From UBA2231 sp964415175 (lineage in GTDB: Bacteria; Elusimicrobiota; Elusimicrobia; Elusimicrobiales; UBA9959): a DNA stretch of 57,407 nucleotides. The stretch lies in NCBI GenBank assembly GCA_964415175.1, contig CAYPYG010000018.1, positions 1 to 57,407 on the forward strand, written 5' to 3'. The notes beneath the pieces are model-generated. The model was not told where the DNA came from and did not search any database. It worked only from the letters and a program-made list of their open reading frames with translations. Of the stretch, positions 53,481 through 57,407 are shown piece by piece (position 1 is the first letter of the stretch; each line of letters opens with the position of its first letter). The position numbers and the translations under genes were made by a program.

Positions 53481-54476
53481 ATGAACGGGACCCGGACCAT
53501 GACCGCGGCCGGACCCGCCTTCCTGGCGGGGACCGCCCTCCTGTGCCTGGCCGCGCTGACGCTCCCCTGCGCCCCCGCCGCCGGGGCGGGTTTCGACTCC
53601 GCCGCGGTCGGGACCTCCTCGGGCCAGTTCCTCAAGGTCATGGCCGGCGCCAGGGGCGCCGCGCTCGGCGAGGCCTACACTTCCCTCGTCGGGGACGCCT
53701 CCTCCATCGAATGGAACCCGGCCGGGCTCATCCACATAAAGAAACAGTCCCTTTTCCTCATGCACTCCCTGTACATGGCGGACATGTCCATGAACTACTT
53801 CTCCTACGCCCAGAACGCGGGGGACGTCGGCGCCTGGGGCATGGCAGCCAAGCATTTCTCCGCCGGGAGCATCAAAAGGACCGACGAGAACGCCGCGGAC
53901 ATCGGCTCCTTCAGTCCCTACGACGTGTCCCTGAGCGTGGGCTTCGCCTGCTACATCACCGGCTTCAACCGCGATCCCGAAGAGAGGTTCGTGCTGGGCG
54001 CCAACGGCAAACTGGTGCGTTCCAAGATCCTGGCCAGCGACAACACCATCTCCGCGGACATCGGCCTCCTCTTCCCTTACTTCTTCGAGAACAGGTTCCG
54101 CCTGAGCATGCTCGCGCAGAACATAATGGGCAGCCTGCGCCACGACAAAGAGGAGGCGCCGCTGCCGCTGGTCCTGAAGCTCGGCAGCGTCACGCACCTG
54201 GGCAGGCACCTCGATTTCACCGCCGATTTCGTCTACCCGAGGGACAATTACCCCTGGCTCGCCATGGGCGGCGAGCTCCGCGTGCCCTTCGGCAGGCGCA
54301 CCGAGGCGGCGCTGCGCGCCGGCTTCAACACGCGCGCCCTCACCGAGAACTCGGGCTTCCGCAACGTCGGCCTGGGCGCCGGTTTCCGGCACGACATCTA
54401 CAGCCTGGATTATTCCTTCTCCCCCCACGGCGACCTCGGCGTCGCCCACCGCATGTCCCTGACCCTGAACTACTGA
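53481..54476 (+). CDS. PorV/UPF0164-family outer-membrane protein
   Basis: A 331-residue outer-membrane barrel of the PorV type. The signal peptide region ends PCAPAAGAG. The family core is GTSSGQFLKVMAGARGAALG, EAYTSLVGDASSIEWNPAGL and YFSYAQNAGDVGAWGMAA; the C-terminal strands end in a terminal aromatic (LTLNY). PorV shuttles cargo carrying sorting domains in type IX secretion of Bacteroidota. Here it directly follows a cargo-like FnIII/FlgD-tail gene, with start and stop 1 bp apart. No PorK/L/M/N genes lie in the window, so a full T9SS is not shown. Confidence 0.78.
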   Translation: MNGTRTMTAAGPAFLAGTALLCLAALTLPCAPAAGAGFDSAAVGTSSGQFLKVMAGARGAALGEAYTSLVGDASSIEWNPAGLIHIKKQSLFLMHSLYMADMSMNYFSYAQNAGDVGAWGMAAKHFSAGSIKRTDENAADIGSFSPYDVSLSVGFACYITGFNRDPEERFVLGANGKLVRSKILASDNTISADIGLLFPYFFENRFRLSMLAQNIMGSLRHDKEEAPLPLVLKLGSVTHLGRHLDFTADFVYPRDNYPWLAMGGELRVPFGRRTEAALRAGFNTRALTENSGFRNVGLGAGFRHDIYSLDYSFSPHGDLGVAHRMSLTLNY

Positions 54477-54497
54477 CGGGCCGGTCCCGGCAAAAGA

Positions 54498-54523
54498 AAA
54501 GAGCCGCCCGCGGGCGGCTCTTT
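54498..54523. terminator. terminator after the PorV-like gene
   Basis: AAAGAGCCGCCCG/CGGGCGGCTCTTT palindrome with T-tract on the plus strand, 22 bp after the stop. It also serves the converging transporter gene. Confidence 0.75.
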
Positions 54524-54542
54524 CGCTTCCGGGCGGGCCGGT

Positions 54543-55790
54543 TCAGGCGGCCGCGGTTTCCCGCTTCGCCGTCATCGGGAACGACAGCCCCAGCCAGGCG
54601 GCCGCGAAGAGCAGCGCCGCCGCCGCGTAGGCCCCGCCGGGCATGCCGCCCGAGGCCTTCACCGCCGAGAGGACCATGGAAGTGAAACCCTTGGAGAAGC
54701 GGTAGGTGAAGGCGTCGGCCACCTGCTTGGCGCGGTAGCGGGTGTCGTAGGAGAACGGGATGTAGAGCGTCTCCTTGGAGGCCCGGAAGATGGAATAGTC
54801 CATCCCCTTGAAGAGCAGGAAAGCGCCGGCGGCCAGGGCCAGCGACGGGGCGACGAGCAGCAGCGCGCAGGCCGCGATGTGCACGGCCGGGATGGCCGCC
54901 TGTATGCCGCGGGTCGGCACCCAGCGCAGCAGCAGCGGCGCCATGATGAACTGCATCGCGAACGAGAAGCCGTTGACCCACATCCAGAAGGAGCCCAGGT
55001 AGGCCGTGCGCAGGTCCTTGTCCGGCAGGGCGTCCTGCACCAGCAGCGAGAAGCGCATGTCCAGCATGGTGGCCACCACCTGGGCGCTGAAAATGACGAG
55101 GGCGATGAAGAGCACGGTGCGGTTCTGTTTCAGTATGCTCAGGTGCACGTGGCCGAGCCGGCCGCCGGCCTCCTCGCGCGAGGGCTGCGGCTCTCCGGCC
55201 TGCGCGTAAGCCCCTCGTATGAGCACGGCCGCCGGGAAGAACATGACGGCGGAGAAGAGGATGAAGGCCTCGGTGCCGAAGCCGGCCACGTAACGGCTGA
55301 GGAAGAAGCCGCCCAGCAGCGAGCCCAGCGCGCCCAGGCCGGCCACGGGGCCGTTGAAGACCTTGCCTTCCTCGTCGCGCAGCACGCTGTTGATGAAGGA
55401 CCAGTACTGCTCCGAGATTATCACGACATAGGATTCCTTGAAGACGTAGAGCAGGAAGGCGGCGGGCTTGCCGAGAAGGCCCACGGCGAAATAGAGGCCG
55501 ACCAGGCCGGCGGCCGAGACCAGCATGGAACCGACCATGGTGCGCGAGCCGCCGAAGGCCGAGAGCGAGCGCCCGTAGAGGTAGATCATGGCCGCCATGA
55601 AGAAAGGCACCACGCTCAGCGCGTAGGGTTTGTCGGCCGCGCTGAAATGGGCCATGAAGATGGATTCGGCGGGCGAGCGGATGAACTCGTAGCCGCAGAA
55701 GAGGAAGGTGGCCGAGAAACCCGCCAGGAAGACGCCGCGCGCCACGTGCCGCCCGCGTTCCGTCTTTAACGCCGCCATCAGTGTGCTCAT
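54543..55790 (-). CDS. ADP/ATP-translocase-like (TLC/Npt family) carrier
   Basis: A 415-residue integral membrane protein with about 11-12 hydrophobic segments. The C-terminal half has ASKETLYIPFSYDTRYRAKQ and ADAFTYRFSKG, which fit the TLC family signature of nucleotide transporters (STKEMAYIPLD-type region followed by a conserved helix). Classical members exchange ATP for ADP in intracellular parasites and plastids, but many free-living bacteria have homologues of unknown substrate. The start is ATG 55790, not the TTG two codons upstream, because GATAAT lies 6 nt before it. It is a single gene. Confidence 0.68.
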   Translation of the reverse strand: MSTLMAALKTERGRHVARGVFLAGFSATFLFCGYEFIRSPAESIFMAHFSAADKPYALSVVPFFMAAMIYLYGRSLSAFGGSRTMVGSMLVSAAGLVGLYFAVGLLGKPAAFLLYVFKESYVVIISEQYWSFINSVLRDEEGKVFNGPVAGLGALGSLLGGFFLSRYVAGFGTEAFILFSAVMFFPAAVLIRGAYAQAGEPQPSREEAGGRLGHVHLSILKQNRTVLFIALVIFSAQVVATMLDMRFSLLVQDALPDKDLRTAYLGSFWMWVNGFSFAMQFIMAPLLLRWVPTRGIQAAIPAVHIAACALLLVAPSLALAAGAFLLFKGMDYSIFRASKETLYIPFSYDTRYRAKQVADAFTYRFSKGFTSMVLSAVKASGGMPGGAYAAAALLFAAAWLGLSFPMTAKRETAAA

Positions 55791-55796
55791 ACGCAA

Positions 55797-55802
55797 ATTA
55801 TC
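55797..55802 (-). promoter_or_regulatory. extended -10 for a leaderless carrier transcript
   Basis: TGCGATAAT on the minus strand, 6 nt before the ATG at 55790. The palindromic element starts 8 nt upstream of it, covering any -35. Confidence 0.5.
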
Positions 55803-55810
55803 GCAAAAAA

Positions 55811-55918
55811 GGGACGCTGATTCCTAAATGCCTATTCATCAGCGCTCCGGGATACGCCGTACGCCCGTTCCGCGCCTCCCTTACCGGCGCGGAATAGGCA
55901 TTTAGGAATCAGCGTCCC
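55811..55918. repeat. 108-bp palindromic element with perfect 27-bp inverted repeats (MITE/REPIN-like)
   Basis: Arms 55811-55837 and 55892-55918 are exact reverse complements over 27 bp, with a 54-nt spacer. It begins GGGACG and ends CGTCCC, as in the element at 24856, although the inner arm sequence differs (CTGATTCCTAAATGCC). It lies 4 bp after the aminopeptidase stop and 8 nt before the -10 of the carrier gene. Confidence 0.85.
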
Positions 55919-55922
55919 CTAC

Positions 55923-57128
55923 CTAATACCTGAACTGCCCCTTCTCGTATATGGTCGCTTTTTTCCCGTTCTTCAGCGTCGCGGTGACTTTCTTGTCCTC
56001 GGTATTGATCATGTCCCAGTGCACGGCCGAGTCGTTGTAGCCCAGCTTCGCCTTGGCCTCTTTGGTCAGTTTCGACGGGTCCCCGGCGTAGGTGTCGCTA
56101 TAGGCGCTGCCGATGGCGACGTGGCAGTTGCCGTGCTTCCCCCCGTGGTTCTCGTCGAAGAGGATGTCGGCCATGAACTTGTCTATCTTGGAGAAGCGGC
56201 GGTCGGTCAGCGAGTATTCGCCTATCTGCGCGGCGCCCCTGTCGGTGGCCATGACCTTGCGGACATAATCCTGGCCCCTGGCCGCGGAGATCTTAGCGGC
56301 GCGGCCGTCCTTGAACTCCAGGCGGATCTTCTCCACGTAGTTGCCGCCGCGGAAGGTGGGCAGATTGGCGTAGTAGACGCCGCGCGTGCCGCGCCAGTCG
56401 GGCGAGGTGAAGATCTCGAAGCTCGGGATATTGTGGCCGCTCACCCCGAGGAACTTGCGGCGGTCGCCCAGTTTCACTTCGAAGTCCATGGAAGCCGATT
56501 CGGTGCGGATGGTGTCTATCGGCAGGGCGTTGAGCCATTTCTTGATGGCCGTCACTTCTTTGAAGATGCTGTTCCACTTTTTGGCCGGGTCGGGCTCGTT
56601 GATATAGCAGGCCTTGGCTATCTGCGCCGCGTACTCCTTGAGCGAAAGCCTGGCCTGCCTGGCCAGCTCCTCCGTCGGGTAGGTGCAGAGGGTCCAGGCG
56701 AACTGCCCCTTCTCCTCGCGCTTATTGCGTATCTCCCAGAGCGGCTTGCGGGCTATGGCGGCCTGCGACTGCCGCTTGGTGTCTATGTCCTTGAGATGGG
56801 TCAGCGAGGCGGGAGCGTTGATGTAGACATAGCCGTTGAGGTTATTGTAGAGCTCCTTGTCCCAGGGCCCGAGGAAGCCGCGCTGTTTTTCGTCGGAATG
56901 CTCGTAGAAGGAACGCTCTATGGCCGGGGTGGCGAGGAAATTGAAGACCACGTTGAAACCGCGCCTGACCAGTTTGCGGTGGACTATCTCGCCCAGTTCT
57001 TTGGCCTCCAGGTCGCAGCGGACCAGGATATTGTCGTACTTCTTGAAGGGCTTGGGGCGGGCGGCGGTCAGGCCCCAGATCAGGGCGTCGGCGTACTTCT
57101 CCAGTTGTCTCGGGGTGTAAACGCTCAT
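55923..57128 (-). CDS. M29-family metallo-aminopeptidase
   Basis: A 401-residue cytoplasmic aminopeptidase of the M29 (AmpS/PepS/thermophilic aminopeptidase) family, family length about 400-410. The start is ATG 57128 after AGGAGGAG; the longer frame is not supported. Metal-site residues are in DENHGGKHGNCHVAIGSAYSD (split by sense) and SAVHWDMI, where the H-W-D pair corresponds to the conserved His and Asp ligands. It begins VYTPRQLEKYADALIWGL and ends KKATIYEKGQFRY. It would release N-terminal residues from peptides with two metal ions. Confidence 0.85.
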   Translation of the reverse strand: MSVYTPRQLEKYADALIWGLTAARPKPFKKYDNILVRCDLEAKELGEIVHRKLVRRGFNVVFNFLATPAIERSFYEHSDEKQRGFLGPWDKELYNNLNGYVYINAPASLTHLKDIDTKRQSQAAIARKPLWEIRNKREEKGQFAWTLCTYPTEELARQARLSLKEYAAQIAKACYINEPDPAKKWNSIFKEVTAIKKWLNALPIDTIRTESASMDFEVKLGDRRKFLGVSGHNIPSFEIFTSPDWRGTRGVYYANLPTFRGGNYVEKIRLEFKDGRAAKISAARGQDYVRKVMATDRGAAQIGEYSLTDRRFSKIDKFMADILFDENHGGKHGNCHVAIGSAYSDTYAGDPSKLTKEAKAKLGYNDSAVHWDMINTEDKKVTATLKNGKKATIYEKGQFRY

Positions 57129-57407
57129 GTTCTCCTCCTGTTTCGATCTCGGGGGGCGCCGGCCCCTCCGAATCATTCTACCAAAGCGGTCAGCGGCTAC
57201 GCCCCAGGCCAATCCCGCACTCGTCACGGTTCGCTTTTTCCAGGATGCACCTTCGCTCCGTTCGGCCGGGCACGAACTCGGCCCGGGCGCATAGCGCCTC
57301 GGGCCTCAGACAATCATGCCCGTCCGGCAGTGCCGGTGCCCTCACTACGCTCGGGAAAAAGCTTGTATAACCAGGTTTTATTATACTCACTGTTACAGAG
57401 GTCTGAC
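57129..57407. other. gap at the right edge with a possible promoter and palindrome
   Basis: No convincing gene. TATAAT on the minus strand at 57380-57385 could start a long-leader transcript to the aminopeptidase. The palindrome GCGCATAGCGC at 57287 is the same 11-mer that occurs twice beside the tRNA-Arg at 21636 and 21838. Confidence 0.4.

Noticed and set aside
57190..57390. 66-codon minus-strand frame at the right edge
   Set aside because: No ribosome site, no motif, and it lies in repeat-like sequence with the GCGCATAGCGC palindrome.

Overview
The window is GC-rich (roughly two-thirds G+C) chromosomal DNA from a Gram-negative bacterium. It has lipoprotein and signal-peptide genes, a PorV-like outer-membrane protein and a very large cyclic beta-1,2-glucan synthase. 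FnIII-repeat/FlgD-tail secreted proteins beside PorV, a Ptb-Buk pair, several lineage-specific secreted proteins and the base composition suggest a deep-branching group such as a high-GC Elusimicrobiota lineage. That placement is an inference; no rRNA gene is present to confirm it.

Layout. 1-9.5 kb: the tail of a WYL-type regulator, a 3046-residue cyclic glucan synthase on the minus strand, and a broken second copy of the WYL gene end. 9.5-16.2 kb: a 1248-residue secreted protein ending in 14-residue tandem repeats, a small unknown gene, and a two-gene operon (SDR/DUF2867 protein plus a secreted unknown). 16.4-18.7 kb: monomeric isocitrate dehydrogenase. 18.7-21.5 kb: a three-gene operon ending in a Ycf46-like AAA ATPase. 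21.5-22.1 kb: a gene-free stretch holding tRNA-Arg(CCG) and extra copies of its 3' end. 22.2-25.7 kb: alaS and a short tilS, divergent around a palindromic element. 25.7-30.7 kb: a five-gene operon of two GGDEF proteins, SppA, a Yip1-family protein and NAD(P)HX epimerase. 30.8-36.1 kb: a secreted metallo-beta-lactamase-fold protein, then a phosphate module (PiT transporter, DUF47 partner, PhoR-like kinase, PhoB-like regulator) with a likely Pho box. 36.2-39.1 kb: a receiver-like/PEP-synthase-like fusion. 39.1-42.5 kb: a tdh-led operon. 42.6-45.1 kb: a TPR/Ser-Thr kinase. 45.5-47.0 kb: two paralogous secreted proteins. 47.1-49.6 kb: buk-ptb-SEC-C operon. 49.8-54.5 kb: FnIII secreted protein plus PorV. 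54.5-57.1 kb: ADP/ATP-translocase-like carrier and an M29 aminopeptidase.

Most genes are housekeeping or envelope functions and no single defence or mobile island is visible. The most unusual signals are in the DNA between genes. At least seven genes have a -10 hexamer only 6-8 nt before the start codon, which predicts leaderless transcripts. Two elements with perfect 27- and 32-bp inverted repeats and shared GGGACG ends lie right against those promoters. Copies of a WYL gene 3' end flank the glucan synthase gene. Three 5-mers at exact 11-bp spacing precede the phosphate transport operon. Short GG(N)CC-type motifs cluster before the paralogous secreted pair.
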